Assembly (NCBI GenBank): GCA_022605955.1
Contig: JAKCOZ010000008.1
Coordinates: forward strand, 38,728,547 to 38,792,546
Length of the DNA: 64,000 nucleotides
Source of the DNA: Rallus limicola
Lineage: Eukaryota > Chordata > Aves > Gruiformes > Rallidae
Direction: 5' to 3'
The translations under genes were made by a program, and so were the position numbers. Shown here in pieces: positions 12,943-23,984 of this stretch (positions within the stretch are counted from its first letter, which is position 1; each line of letters opens with the position of its first letter). Under the pieces are notes generated by a model, which saw nothing but the letters and a program-made list of their open reading frames with translations, had not been told where the DNA came from and made no database searches.

Positions 12943-13928
12943 TGTTGGCAGATATCACTAATGGGGAGAAGAATCCTTTAGAAGAGATATCAGGGACCAT
13001 TTCTAAACAAGGTTGTACAGAGATCTTACACCTGAGAGGTGTTCAGAGGAGCAGCACGGCCTAGACAGACCCACGTCCCCAGCTGGGGAGCCAGGAAAGC
13101 CTGCTCATCCTGTTAAAACGGACTTTCTCATAGCCCAGTTTTGTGACATCCTGCTACAAGAAACCCCTATGCTCTCAGAAGATACAGCATTCAGCAGGGT
13201 CCTGACAGCCACAAAACACCTTCACAGCAAAAGGCCCCAGCTCAGATTTTTCCAGTACCTCTCATTTCCCACCAGCTCCGCAGCCTTGAGCTTGCGGATC
13301 ACCATCCCTGCAGCATGCTGAGGGTCATCAAACCCACCCCCAAAAGAGAGATGCAGCCCAGGCTGGGGAACAAGCAGAACTCAAGGTTGGCTCAGGACCC
13401 GTGGGATGCCTCTACCCAAGATGCTGCCGACCCGCACACAGCCACGTGCCGCCACGCGCCGGCTCCTGTGCCACGAGCTGCCCGTGCTGAGGAGCCCACG
13501 CTCCAGCAGGCAGATGATGTTTTTCTGAATGCATCCCCATTTATAATGAGACATTACTCACAAGCTGGAGAATAAAATAGAATAATAGCATCTATCAGCG
13601 TTAGTCATGTTTTAAATGCGTACCTTTCACAGCAGCACGGGATCTGATAGGATAATCTTCCAATAGACATGTAGGAAGCTTTCATTGAGGGACACAGCTC
13701 TGTTGGCAAATTACAGCTTGCTGCTCTTTGTGCTGCTACACTGAGTGATGCTGTCGGGGGAAGTGAAACTTGGAGCCGAGGGGGGGTGTGGGGGTGTCCA
13801 CAGCCCCTTAGAAAGAGTTTCCAAGCAAAGCAACAGGTTTCAGGAGTTTTGCAAACTCCAGGATTGCCAGGCCAGACCTGACCACCTCTGCAAGGGCTTT
13901 TTCTTCCCCTTCTCCTGTTTTGCTCCAG
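12943..13928. other. Unique sequence with small CpG-containing patch
   Basis: Nothing is recognised as a gene. Bases 13425-13500 contain several CpGs (for example 'gccgccacgcgccgg') but are too short to call a CpG island. Open frames reach 102 codons only. Confidence 0.5.
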
Positions 13929-14248
13929 CAGCCTGGAACATCTCCACTGTGAGGAAAGGTTGAGTGAGTTGGGACTGTTCAGCCTGGAGAAAAGAAGACT
14001 AAGGGGGGACCTTATTAATGCTTATCAATATCTTAAGCATGGGATGCAGGGGGAAATGGCCGGCCCCTTTTCAGTGTCTGTGGGGACAGGACAAGGGGCA
14101 ATGGCTGCAAGTTGGAGCATAGGAAGTTCCACACCAACTTGGGGAAGAACTTTTCCCCAGTGAGGGTGAGGGAGCCCTGGGAGAGGCTGCCCAGGGGGTG
14201 TGGAGTCTCCTTCTCTGGAGAGATTCCAGCCCCGTCTGGACACCGACC
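13929..14248 (+). repeat. CR1 LINE fragment, family B, 3' end missing
   Basis: It starts within 'gcctggaacatctccactg', follows the family-B body ('cagcctggagaaaagaag', 'tgtctgtggggacaggac', 'tggagtctccttctctggag') and stops at 'ctggacaccgacc'. The last roughly 90 bases, including the terminal octamer repeats, are absent. Because CR1 inserts are primed from their 3' end, this edge probably reflects a later deletion or rearrangement. Confidence 0.92.
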
Positions 14249-14680
14249 CCTACCCAAACAAACCCTACTCTACCAAAAAAGAACATGAGCTGATTCAGAA
14301 TAAACTCCCTTTGCACATGTGGAACCAGGCCTCAGAGCTGTGCGAGCGAGTAAGGAATGCTGTGCCTTCCCACAAGCATCGTGTCCAGGATGCCTTTCCA
14401 GAAGGGGCTGGGAATTGTGCTGCAAGGAAGCAGGATTAAGCTGGGAGAACAACCATTTTGTCTCAAAACCCAAGACGTTCCACTCACGCATCTGTTTCGA
14501 TGATTTCCCCCAACAACAAAACAGAAGCTGGCTTGCTGGGAAAGCCCAGCTCTCCAGCATCCTCCTCTCTGGGGCCTGCCCTTCTGGGGAGCCCAGCGAG
14601 GCACCGGCTCAGCACTGGGACCACTCGGTTTTATTTGAGTAAAATCACTGCCAGATTTCAGCTCTGTGAACAGCTAGTAT

Positions 14681-14702
14681 CTCTCTCTCTCTCTCTCTCT
14701 CT
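14681..14702 (+). repeat. CT microsatellite, 11 units
   Basis: Perfect CT dinucleotide repeat of 22 bases, followed by a T-rich stretch. Likely length-variable between individuals. Confidence 0.95.
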
Positions 14703-14979
14703 TCTTTTTTGCCCGCGTTTGAGGCGCGGTGAAATCTGCCAAGCAGTCTTTTCTGTATGCTTAAGGAGATGGAGAGGCAATTTGGTTCCCAGTCAGATGC
14801 TCTTAACCAATTTCAGCAGTGGCGAGATGCGAGAGAACAGCAATTTTGCACAGCGGTGCTGTGATGTTCCTCGTAGCCTCCTGCCGATCTGAGAAAGGCT
14901 TCTGTGATGTATTAACAAAACAGAACAGAGGAGATGGGAGAAGGGCCCAGCACCTCATGCCCTGCCCCAGAGAAGACCT

Positions 14980-14998
14980 CCCCCCCCCCCCCTCCCCC
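14980..14998 (+). repeat. Poly(C)-rich tract
   Basis: A run of 13 C followed by TCCCCCT. Similar C runs occur at 18172-18187, 27745-27757 and 63149-63160. Run length in such tracts is often unreliable in assemblies. Confidence 0.85.
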
Positions 14999-17235
14999 TC
15001 CCCGGGGATCCTGGCTCACCTGGTTAAGGGGTTTTTTGTTCTTGGTGGTCACCAGCCCCAGGTCAGTGCAGACAGCCGTGGGCAGGGGAGGTGATTAGCC
15101 ATCTCCACACCCTTCAGATAGAAGCCTTTGTCTCCTCCAGCTCTGTTAGGAAACACCAGGCAGCCTCCAAGAAAGTCAAAAACCCACCGAGTGCCCTTGC
15201 CTGGGGACTTCTTGTATTAAAAATAGTAAAGGGGGTAGAGAAAAGGGAAGGGAAAGAGTTGCATAAGGATGCTGCAGTTTACCCAGGCTCACACGGGAGG
15301 GACTGATGTCCTAAGAATCGGTAAGCTGTGAGCAAGCCTGCACACGTGTGGGCAGGGAATGAGGTTTGGGGGCCTCTCAAAGCCCAAGGGAGGGATTCAA
15401 GCAGCCCTTGTTTCACAGCCTGGACCCATGAGCCCTTCCAAACCTCCGATGGTCCCTCACATCACCCTAAAGAGACTAAAATCTTGATTTTTCTCATGGC
15501 AGTGCTGTGCCTGCTGCACCACCGGTGCAAAAATTTGGAACAGCAAGAGCACAACACTGTTCCCTTTACTTTCACATCCAGATAGGGAATGAGTTAGGGA
15601 AAGGAGCCCGCACCTGATGCAACTGAGCTTTCAGGAGGAGGGACAAGGTCCCCTGCCTCTCCAGGGACCACAGACCTGACCAGCACATCAGGACTGCAGA
15701 GCCTGGTCCCTGCAGCAGGGAAGAGGCAGGAGAGCAACGACTTCCCCTTTAAACCAAATCAGGGGGTTGGGTGGGATATAAAAAGAGTATCCTGCACGTT
15801 TTCAAGCATGAGACTCCCATACAAATGGTCCCCACAATGTTTAAACCATTTGGGCTCCTTCCTTATGCTGTTTCTAAGTTTGAAGAATGCCTGCTGGGTA
15901 TGATTAATATTCCTCCTCCTACACTTACCCGTTACTCCTGACAGCAAAAATTAAAACAGGAGCTTCTCTTCATTCAACCCCAGCCCACAGGAACGCGGTT
16001 ACATGGGGAAAGTTGCTAATATAAGAGGGGAAGGTTTGTAGATCTGCTGCATTCACAGCCAGGAGAGGTGTAGCTCTCATTCAGCATCTCTGAGGGATGA
16101 AAGTTCCCTCACCTCCTCCCAATGGGATGCTTGGCACAGGCACTGCTCAGCCAGGTTTTTTGGGGGAAAGCCACAGCAGATGGCACCTTAACTCAGGTCC
16201 TTCTCATGATAGGGATACCAGTGGGATCGCTGAAGCCTTGCTTGCACCAGGCAGTGTTGCTATGGGCACTGCTGCCTAGGAGCAGCCAACAAGATGGGGA
16301 AGAGAGAGAAGTCATCCCAGAGCCTTCAGAATTCACCATCTTAAGCTGCACGTGTCTCTCCCATCATCTGCTCTCCTCCTGCTTGTTTCAAGTTACTTTT
16401 TCTCCATTGGATAAAGTTTTATCCTTGAGGGAAGCACAGCCAGCAGATGTGCTAACTCGTGTGCCTAAACAGATGCTAAACAACAGGCAGGTGGGAGAGA
16501 AGGTGCAGGACTCAATATAAATCATCACTCTCAGCAATCCCACATCAGCCCAGCCCTCTGCACATGTCAGTGGGGCAAGGAGCACAGGGTCTGCAGAGCC
16601 CTCCAGAAGTCCCTTGTGATCCACAGCTGGGTGTTTTCCCCATGAAGCATCCTGATAGCTGCTGCTGGTAGCAGCAAAGCCACCACCATCATTTAACTGC
16701 AGGAGCTGTGCTGACAGCTTGTCAACACCTGCAAAGGAGAAGCATGCCCAAAGCACTGCCACCTTCTCACCACCTCTGGGAGGAGATGCTTCAGCCCTGC
16801 TGCGTTTCCATGGCCACACGGTGATGACCTGTCCCTGAGCAGGGCTGGAGGTGGAGGAGCAGTGCTGGACCACAGCCTCCCTGATAGCAGAGGGGGTTTT
16901 GTTATCCTGTCTCTGTTTTCAGAGCAAGACTTGCTCTGTATTTGGGGCTGGCACTGCCATGAGAACCTTTTCCAACATGCAGGTGGTGGAATGAGAGCTC
17001 CCTGTTTCCCTTCACAACAAAGAGTCAAGGTCTCACTGCATGCAGAAGAGAAGGTCAGTGCATTCCCCAGCTCCAAGCAGGCTTTTCCATCATAAATCCC
17101 AGGAGGTAGGCTGAGAAGACACTAGAGTCCCATTCATCCACAGAACAATAAGGTCCCAAAGGCTTCATAGGTTCCACTTCAAAGACATGCATAAAAACCT
17201 TCACAGACTTTTCAAGGTTGTACAGCAACTAGAAC

Positions 17236-17291
17236 ATTAAAGGGTTGGACTTGATGATCTTAAATGTCTCTTCCAACCTTGTGATTCTGTG
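17236..17291 (+). repeat. CR1 3'-tail fragment, family A variant tail
   Basis: Only the last 55 or so bases remain: 'agggttggacttgatgatct', then 'ttccaaccttgtgattctg'. The tail matches that of the long element at 18306-20220 and the fragment at 22893-22968 (family A body with the 'ttgatgatct' type tail). The 5' boundary is approximate. Confidence 0.85.
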
Positions 17292-18305
17292 TGAAAACCC
17301 ACAGCACAAACATCTAAAGCAGGTCACCATGCCGTGCTGGCATCCAACATTAAATCCAAGGAAGCCAGAGCAACCCATAACCTGACCTGCTGCGAGGACC
17401 CACGTGTTGCTGAAGGACCTGGAAGACTGCAGCAGGGGTGTCAGCCCTCTGGACTTGGGCCTACATCCCAGTGCAGTGAAGTCAACAACAGGTTCACAGT
17501 CGCAATACCTATTGCAAGCAGACAAGAAGTCAGGTCCCAGAACAGCATCCCAGGCTCATTTTTTGTGCTGGTTTGGTTTGGTGTGTGGGCTGTGTGAATC
17601 CAGAGCGGAGCAAGGCAAGCCTCAAACCTTTTCAAACAGGCAGCTTCTGACTGAGAAAATGCTTGAAGCCACCTGGACTCACTGGCATTTGGAGATGCTC
17701 TGCATCCCAAATTCAACAGGGTCATAACCTGACCTTGGCCACCTAAGGCCACTTTCAGATCTTTTGGGTTTTTTTTTTAATCCCAGAGAACCCCTGCCAT
17801 GACCAAATGGGTTGTACTCATCACCTGCAAGCAGGGAACACCAAGGGAAAGCCATCAGCTCCTACAGAAATGGTACCCGATCACCTTTGCCTCACATGTA
17901 TTTGAATGGGGATAGCAGTTTGCCTTTTCTTTGTCCTCCTTGCCAAAAGGAGTGGGGGGAAGTCAGTATGCCCCCCATATTTCACCATCTGGCTTTGCTG
18001 TGGCAGATCCATAAATACCAGAGGGCAGAGTTTAGCTTTGATTCTGGAAAGCTTCAAGGGACATCACAGAGGAGACACACAACGCTAATGAGCCCGAGAT
18101 TTCCTTAAGAAAAAGAAATGACAGGAAACATTTTTAATTGCAACCCTTCACTCCAATTAGCATCCTCCCCTCCCCCCCCCCCCCCCCATTTAAAAGCAGA
18201 AACAAATCATCAGGAATTCCAGACAAACCTGAGAAAATCGCTTGGGTTTCAGATGCAGGCAAGTAGGACTTCCAACTGCTGCCATACTCCTCTGTGCATT
18301 TTATT
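17292..18305. other. Unique sequence with poly(C)
   Basis: No gene is recognised. It contains a C16 tract at 18172-18187 and a T9 run near 17770. Frames are 60-107 codons and mutually overlapping. Confidence 0.5.
18172..18187 (+). repeat. Poly(C) tract, C16
   Basis: Sixteen consecutive C, about 120 bases before the 3' end of the long CR1. Possible i-motif-forming strand; the length may be an assembly estimate. Confidence 0.85.
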
Positions 18306-18395
18306 TCACAGAATGGCAAGGTTGGAAAAGACCTTTGAAGATCATCAAGTCCAACCAATCCCATCCTAGCTAAGCCATATCCCTGAGTACCTCAT

Positions 18396-20220
18396 CTACC
18401 CTTTTTTTAAACACACCCAGGGAAGGTGACTCAGCCCCTCCCTGGGCAGCCTGGGCCAGGCCCTGACAACTCTGCCAGGGAAGAACTTTGCCCTCCCAGC
18501 TGAGCTGAGCCTGCCCTGGCCCAGCTTGAGCCCATTGCCCCTTGTCCCAGCTCCTGTCCCCTGGCTGAAGAGACCAGCGCCCACCTCTCTGCACCCTCTT
18601 GGCAGGGCAGGGGAGGTGGGGAGAAGGGCTCCCCTCAGCCTCCTCTTCTCCAGCCTCAACACCCCCAGCTCCCTCAGCTGTTCCTCACAGCATTTGCCCT
18701 CCAGCCCCTTCCCCAGCCTGGCTGCCCTTCTCTGGATGAGCTCCAGGACCTCCATGTCCTTCTGATGCTGAGGAGCCCAGAACTGGACCCAGCACTCCAG
18801 GTGCAGCCTCCCCAGTGCCCAGTCCAGGGGCACAATCCCCTCCCCAGACCTACTGGCCACACTCTTGCTGACACAAGCCAGGATGCAATTGGCTTTCCTG
18901 GCCACCCGGGCACAGTGCTGGCTCATGCTCAGCCTGCAGCCACCCAACACCCCCAGGTCCTTCTCCGCCTGACAGCTCTCCAGCCAGTCTCCCCCAGCCT
19001 GTAGTGCTGCAGGGGGTTGTTCTGTCCCATGTGCAGCAGTCTGCACCTGGCCCTGTTAAACCTCATCCTACTGGGCTCATCTCATGGGTCCAGTCTGGTC
19101 AGATCCCTCTGAAGAGCCTCCCACCCTCAGGCAGATCAACACTTCCCCCAGTTTAGTGTCATCTGCAAACTTACTGAGGGAGGGTTCCATCCCTTCATCA
19201 AGCTCATTGATAAAGATACTGAACAGACCCAGGACTGAGCCCTGGGGGACACCACTTGTGACCGGCCTCCAGCTGGATTTGGTTCCATTTACCACACCCT
19301 TTGGGCCCAGCCATCCAGCAGGTTTTTATCCCAGCAGAGGGTCCCCCTGTCCAGGCCAGTGGCAGCCAGTTTCTCAGTCAGAATGCTGTGAGAAACCGTG
19401 TCAAAGGCTTCACTGAAGTCCAGGTAGACCACATCCACAGCCTTCCCCACATCCATTCAGCGGGTCACCTCGTCACAGAAGGGGATCAGGTGATTTTGAC
19501 AGGATCTACCTTTTGTAAACCCATGTTGACTGGGCCTGATCCCCTGGCCATCATGCATGTGCTGCATGACAGCTCCCAAGATGACCCTCTCCATGATCTT
19601 GCCCGGGACTGAGGTCAGACTGACAGGCCTGTAGTTCCCCAGATCCTCCTGCCAGCCCTTCTTATATAGGAGTGTAACATCTGCCAGCCCTTCTTATATA
19701 GGAGTGTAACATCTGCCAGCCTCCAGTAGAGTGGAACTTCCCCAGTCTGCCAGGATTGCTGGTAGATCATGGAAAGGGGGTTGGCAAACACATCTGCCAG
19801 CTCTCTCAGTACCCTCTGGTGAATCCCATCTGGCCCCATTGACTTGTGGGCATCTAACTGGCCAAGTAGGTCGCTAACCATTTCCTCCTGAACCATGGGA
19901 GCTTTGTTGTTCTTCCCCTCCCTGTCAGCCAGGTCCTGAGGATGAGCACTCAGGGAACATCCATCTTTACTGTTAAAGACTGAGGTAAAGAAGGAATGAA
20001 GGACCTCAGCCTTGTCCTCATCCCTTGTCCCTAATGTTCCCCCTGCATCCAATAAGGGCTGAAGATTCCCCTTGCCCCTCCTTTTACTGGTAATATACCT
20101 ATAGAAGGACTTTCTATTATTTTTTACAAAACTGGCCAGTCTGAGTTCCAATTCAGCTTTAGCCTTTCTGACTTCCTCCCTACATGATCTCACTACATTC
20201 CTATAGTTGTCAACTATACT
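18396..20220 (-). pseudogene. CR1 ORF2 reverse-transcriptase remnant, frameshifted
   Basis: ORF2 of CR1 encodes an endonuclease plus reverse transcriptase that copies the LINE RNA at the target site. Here the endonuclease is absent. The first open segment (20193 down to 19615 and slightly upstream) reads EEVRKAKAELELRLASF near its start and KSMGPDGIH at about residue 117, a motif typical of non-LTR reverse transcriptases. RT motif A is visible as DFSEAFDTVSH (about 19396-19432). The catalytic FADD box lies at 19158-19169, preceded by [10 protein letters not shown]. The C-terminal segment (19046-18396) carries EKDLGVLGG and VQFWAPQHQKDM. These pieces lie in different frames: a 32-bp duplication, a stop after 'DEVTR' and a frameshift before 'VNGTKSSW' all break the ORF. 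Non-functional with high confidence. Confidence 0.93.
19649..19721 (+). repeat. 32-bp tandem duplication inside CR1 RT
   Basis: The unit beginning 'ctgccagcccttcttatata' occupies 19649-19680 and 19681-19712, followed by 9 more matching bases. The two units look identical. Because 32 is not a multiple of three, it shifts the RT frame just after the LADVTLLYKKG stretch. Confidence 0.95.
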
Positions 20221-22337
20221 TTACCTGCTCCATAGTGCTGTGATGCATTAGCACCCAAGGGATGGGTGCCAAACCTAAGACTGAACAATGATAGAGTAGG
20301 TCTAGGGTGGTTTCTCCCTCCATCCCTCCTTCCCACCCTAGGTTAAGCTGGATAAGCACTTTTTAAGACCCTTGAAAGATTCTATGTTCCTTATCATAAG
20401 GTATAGGCTCCCTATGGAGAAAGGGCAGGGCAAGCATGGTGTGGTCTGACTGGGCAGGGAAGGAGAAGAGCCCCAGCTCCATCACCATGGCCAGTGGATG
20501 CCCTCAAGCTACACATGTTTGCTGCCACACCAATAGTTAATCACTGCCTGACACAAAGCGCTTTCACGGGGCAGGTGTGGAGGGCAAAGAGACAGTGAGG
20601 AACAACTACATTCCCCTTTAATGAAGAGAAAGAGCAAAATGGAGTCAATTAAGTCTGGTTTGGGTGGCATTTGTCTAAATACACGAAGACTGGTGGAAGC
20701 TAAAGCAAGACAAGTTGTTTGAACTCCATGGGCAGGATTTTTTTTTTATTATTATTATTTTTTTCCCCTCAAAAAATTAGTTTTTCATGATGCTTTTCCT
20801 TTTTTTTTTTTTTTTTCCCCTCTTCTGTTGCTGGTAGGTTCAAAGGACATGTGGGACAGATTCAACTCAACAGTTCATAAACAGCTGACGTGGGAGGGAA
20901 AGGGCACTTAAGTTATTGGAATTGTTTTCATTCAAAAAATTTTGTAAATTAATTCCTCCCCCAACTGCCTGCTATAAACACCACATAGCCATGTTCCTCC
21001 TCTTCAGATGGATCATGCAGACAGATGTGCCTTCTGTTCTTTCGCAAACATCAAGGCTGCCTCGCTAGCTGTGTAAATGTCAAGGTGCTAATTAGTTGTA
21101 ACAGGAGTCAGGCGAGGACAAGGCACAGCGCGGGGAACACGACAGCAGCACGGAGAAGGAGTCGCTGCTGGTTTGTCAACAGCCCTTCCACAGCCTCTAA
21201 GGAATGGGATGGGCCGTGCAGCACTGCAGGGACCAACTGGCCACTGAATCATCACCAGGGACAGGGATCTAGGGCCAACGGCATGGGGGGGCTTTGCAGG
21301 AGGAGATACCCCTTCCCCACACGTGCCCAGCAGACAAGGGAGGACGTCCCCAAGCTCACGCACTGTGGCACATGTCCATAAGCAGGGAAAAAGAGGAGCA
21401 TGCAGCCTTGCCACCAAGTTTATAGCCTCTGCTTTTGCAATAAACACTGGCCCTTTGTTCTTCAGGGTGGCACCAACAACTTAGATGTCTCCTTCTCCCT
21501 CCTCGCCAGCTTCATCTCAGAGAAGTCAGGGAGCTGGTATATCCATCACGTTTCCATCAATATTTGCCCATTTCCATTCCCCCACACACCCTCCTTCACC
21601 ACACTGTAATATTTTAAGCCTCAGGACAGATGTCACTTAAGTCCTTTTTGTTTAGACAGACCATTTAATTGCCCAGCAATTACCATGAAACACCAAGGTA
21701 ATCATACGGTAAATACAGTTCCATCACAAGTGAATGCTCTTCTCTTCCTACCTGCAGTGAAGGCCATGTGGCAACTCCTCCTGGCTCTACCACATGTGAC
21801 AGCAGTCATTTATTACAGCCCATAATTATCAAGCCACAGAGCAAGGTGTTTACCCGGTGTGCCTCAAATTACCATTCTGGAAACATAGGGAAAGCAGAGG
21901 CGGCACCAGAAAGGCACCCAGTCACAGAGCAGCAGCTCTGCAGAACAGCACCCATCGCCCGTTTCTCCCTGTCGTACCTGTAGAGGAAGGGTAGGAGTAG
22001 GCTGACAGGTGGAAGAGGCTGGTGATGAGTAGAAAAGCCCTGCTGAAGTTAGCAAGAGCTTCCGGGCATCAAAAGGGAGAGTCAAGGCATTTTTGACTCA
22101 GCAGCCACCAACCCAATTTCCATCAAGATCCAGGGAAGCTTCTAAGCCTTCCCCCTCCCTGCACCCCTCCTGTGTCCTCAGCTCAACACTCAAGTCTGAA
22201 CAAGACAGGGTCATACCTGCTGGTACAGCCACCCCGGGGTTGGATCCCGCCCACATGGCAGAAGGAGCCCGGTGGGTCTGGTCACCCACGTGGCAGCCTT
22301 GGGATCCCCAACAGCTGCCTCAGCTCAGGCACAGCCT
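20221..22337. other. Unique sequence with T-rich tracts
   Basis: No gene is recognised. T-rich simple sequence occurs at 20738-20764 (with ATT repeats) and as T17 at 20800-20816. Bases 21060-21110 contain 'ctaattagttgtaacagg', a homeodomain-like word, without further support. Frames of about 118 codons at 21025-21447 overlap on both strands. Confidence 0.5.
20738..20816 (+). repeat. T-rich / ATT simple sequence
   Basis: A T run with four ATT units, a C/A interruption, then T17. Simple low-complexity DNA. Confidence 0.85.
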
Positions 22338-22741
22338 TCATAGGCTCATCAAATGTGTTAGGTGGGAAGGGACCTTCAAAGACTACCCAGTCCCACCCTG
22401 CACTGAGCAGGGACACCATTAACTGGAGCAGGTGGCTCAGAGCTTCATCCACCCTGACCTTGGATGTCTCCAGGGATGGGGCCTCCCCCACCTCTCTGGG
22501 CACCCTGTGTCAGGGTCTCACCACCCTCAGAGGAAAGAGCTTCTTCCTCATGTCTCCCCTGAACCTGCCCTGCTCTAGTTTAACCCATCTCTCCTCGTCC
22601 CATTGCTCCCTGCCCTTACACACAGCCCTGCCCAGCTTTCCTGTAGGTCCTTCAGGGGCTGGAAGGGGCTCGGAGGTCTCCCTGAGCCTTCTCTTCTCCA
22701 GGCTGAACCAGCCCAGCTCTCCCAGCCTATGTTTCACTTGC
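22338..22741 (-). repeat. CR1 LINE fragment, older divergent family
   Basis: It begins with a decayed tail ('ataggctcatcaaatg'), then 'gtgggaagggaccttcaaag' and 'tgagcagggacacc', 'ggatgtctccagggatgggg', 'tctgggcaccctgtg', ending in 'ctgagccttctcttctccag'. This 3' UTR is unlike the A, B and C groups and resembles the more widespread ancestral avian CR1 types. Higher divergence in the tail suggests an older insertion. Confidence 0.9.
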
Positions 22742-23537
22742 CATATCTTTGATATTAGCAAGCCAACCTCAGCAGCTCTGTGGTGGCTGCCACCCTGCCC
22801 ACCAAGGCTTTATCAGGGGTTGCAGCAGGGATGCTCTGATCCTTCTTACTCAGGCTGGTTCTTCACCTAATGAAGAATAACCAGCCACAGCCAGAGTCAC
22901 AAGGTTGGAAAAGACCTTTAAGATCATCAAGTCCAACTATTCCCGTCCTAAGCTAAACCATAGAACATGGTTCCTTTCCACCAGACCTCAGAGAACAGCA
23001 TCATAGATCTTCTTTCCCAGGCCAGCAGGAGTGAGAAGTAATTAAACATTGTTTATCATCATTTATTACTCTCCCTGCCTCTGTGAGCAGCTGTCTCCTG
23101 GCTCTTGCTCATGTGGGGAGCTCAATGGAAGCATCCCTGGGCTGTCCTGTCTGCTCTTCAGCAAGCTGACTTTCCCAAGGACTCCCCTCCGCACTTCCCT
23201 GCTGGAAACAAAGCAAGCACTGCCTTCTCTCCTCAAAGATACAGACTGTTGAAACATAAGCAGGGATTTCATGCCAGGCTTTGGAATGCAAAAGGCTTGG
23301 GAGTATTAAATTCCACCCTTTTATCCTTAGCACGTCCCATCCTAAGACCCTGCAGAAGGGCAACAGAGCAGCAGCACCAAGAACAGGAGGAACAATCGCT
23401 TTTCCAGCCCAGAGACACAGCTCTGCACCTCACATCGAGCAGGAGAGCGCAGGCGTCACAATCCAGCACCACCAACCCCCAGAAGCAAAGCAGGGATCAT
23501 CCAGAGGATGCTTTTGGATGCCACGGGATCAATTAGA
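22742..23537. other. Spacer within CR1 cluster
   Basis: Apart from the small CR1 tail at 22893-22968 it holds no recognised feature. Frames reach 148 codons (23281-23727) only by running into the next CR1. Confidence 0.5.
22893..22968 (-). repeat. CR1 3'-tail fragment, family A variant tail
   Basis: 'agagtcacaaggttggaaaa', 'gatcatcaagtccaactatt' and 'cctaagctaaacca' match the terminal 75 bases of the long element at 18306-20220. No body is present, so truncation was extreme. Confidence 0.85.
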
Positions 23538-23984
23538 AGATGCTCAGAGGGCTGGAGCAGCTCCCCTACGGAGAGAGGCAGAAGGAACTGGGCTGGTTCA
23601 GCCTGGAGAAGAGAAGGCTGTGGGGGGACCTCATTGCAGCCTGCCAGTCCCTGAAGGGAGCAGAGACACAGGAGGGGAATCAGCTTGTTCAAGGGCAGAG
23701 CCTGGCAGGACAAGGGGGATGGAGTGAAGCTGGAGGAGGGAAGGGTTAGAGGAGAGATTAGAGGGAAGTTCTTTGCAGAGAGAGTGATGAGGGGCTGGAA
23801 CAGGCTGCCCAGAGAGGGGGTGGGTGCCCCCCCACTGGGGGTGTTGAAGGCCAGGTTGGATGGGGCCCTGGGCAACCTTGTGTAGCTCCAGGCCTGGAGG
23901 TTGGTGTCCCTGCCTGTTTAGGGGGTTGGAGCTCTGTGATCCTTGGGGTCCCTTCTACCCAGCCCAGACTGGGATTCTATGATC
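23538..23984 (+). repeat. CR1 LINE fragment, family C
   Basis: It starts at 'atgctcagagggctggagca' (ORF2 C-terminal end, conceptually [11 protein letters not shown] and [13 protein letters not shown]). It passes 'ctggaacaggctgcccagag' and ends with the family-C marker 'aggcctggaggttggtgtcc' and the tail 'gggattctatgatc'. It is the fullest family-C copy here, and its body matches the copies at 42649-42838 and 63636-63984. Confidence 0.95.

Larger units (their letters stand above)
14249..17235. other. Unique non-coding sequence, 3.0 kb
   Basis: No gene is recognised. It holds a CT microsatellite (14681-14702), a C-rich run (14980-14998), and overlapping frames up to 161 codons (16388-16873, minus) with no domain. 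The frames overlap on both strands throughout 14.2-14.6 kb and 16.4-17.1 kb, which does not favour coding. Confidence 0.5.
18306..20220 (-). repeat. CR1 LINE, longest copy (about 1.9 kb), 5' truncated
   Basis: Reading on the minus strand, the element enters inside ORF2 near 20220 and ends at the tail 'cagaatggcaaggttgg'. It contains most of the reverse-transcriptase region and the complete C-terminal region and 3' UTR. The body matches family A ('gctgggggtgttgaggctgg'), but the last 60 bases carry the 'ttgatgatct' tail rather than the 'cagcacaggacaggga' tail of the copies at 1.4, 4.5 and 46.9 kb. A full avian CR1 is about 4-4.5 kb, so roughly half is missing. A 32-bp tandem duplication lies inside it (19649-19712). 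Confidence 0.97.

Noticed and set aside
18396..19046. 216-codon minus-strand open frame as a gene
   Set aside because: It is the ORF2 C-terminal end and 3' UTR of a decayed CR1 element, not a host gene.
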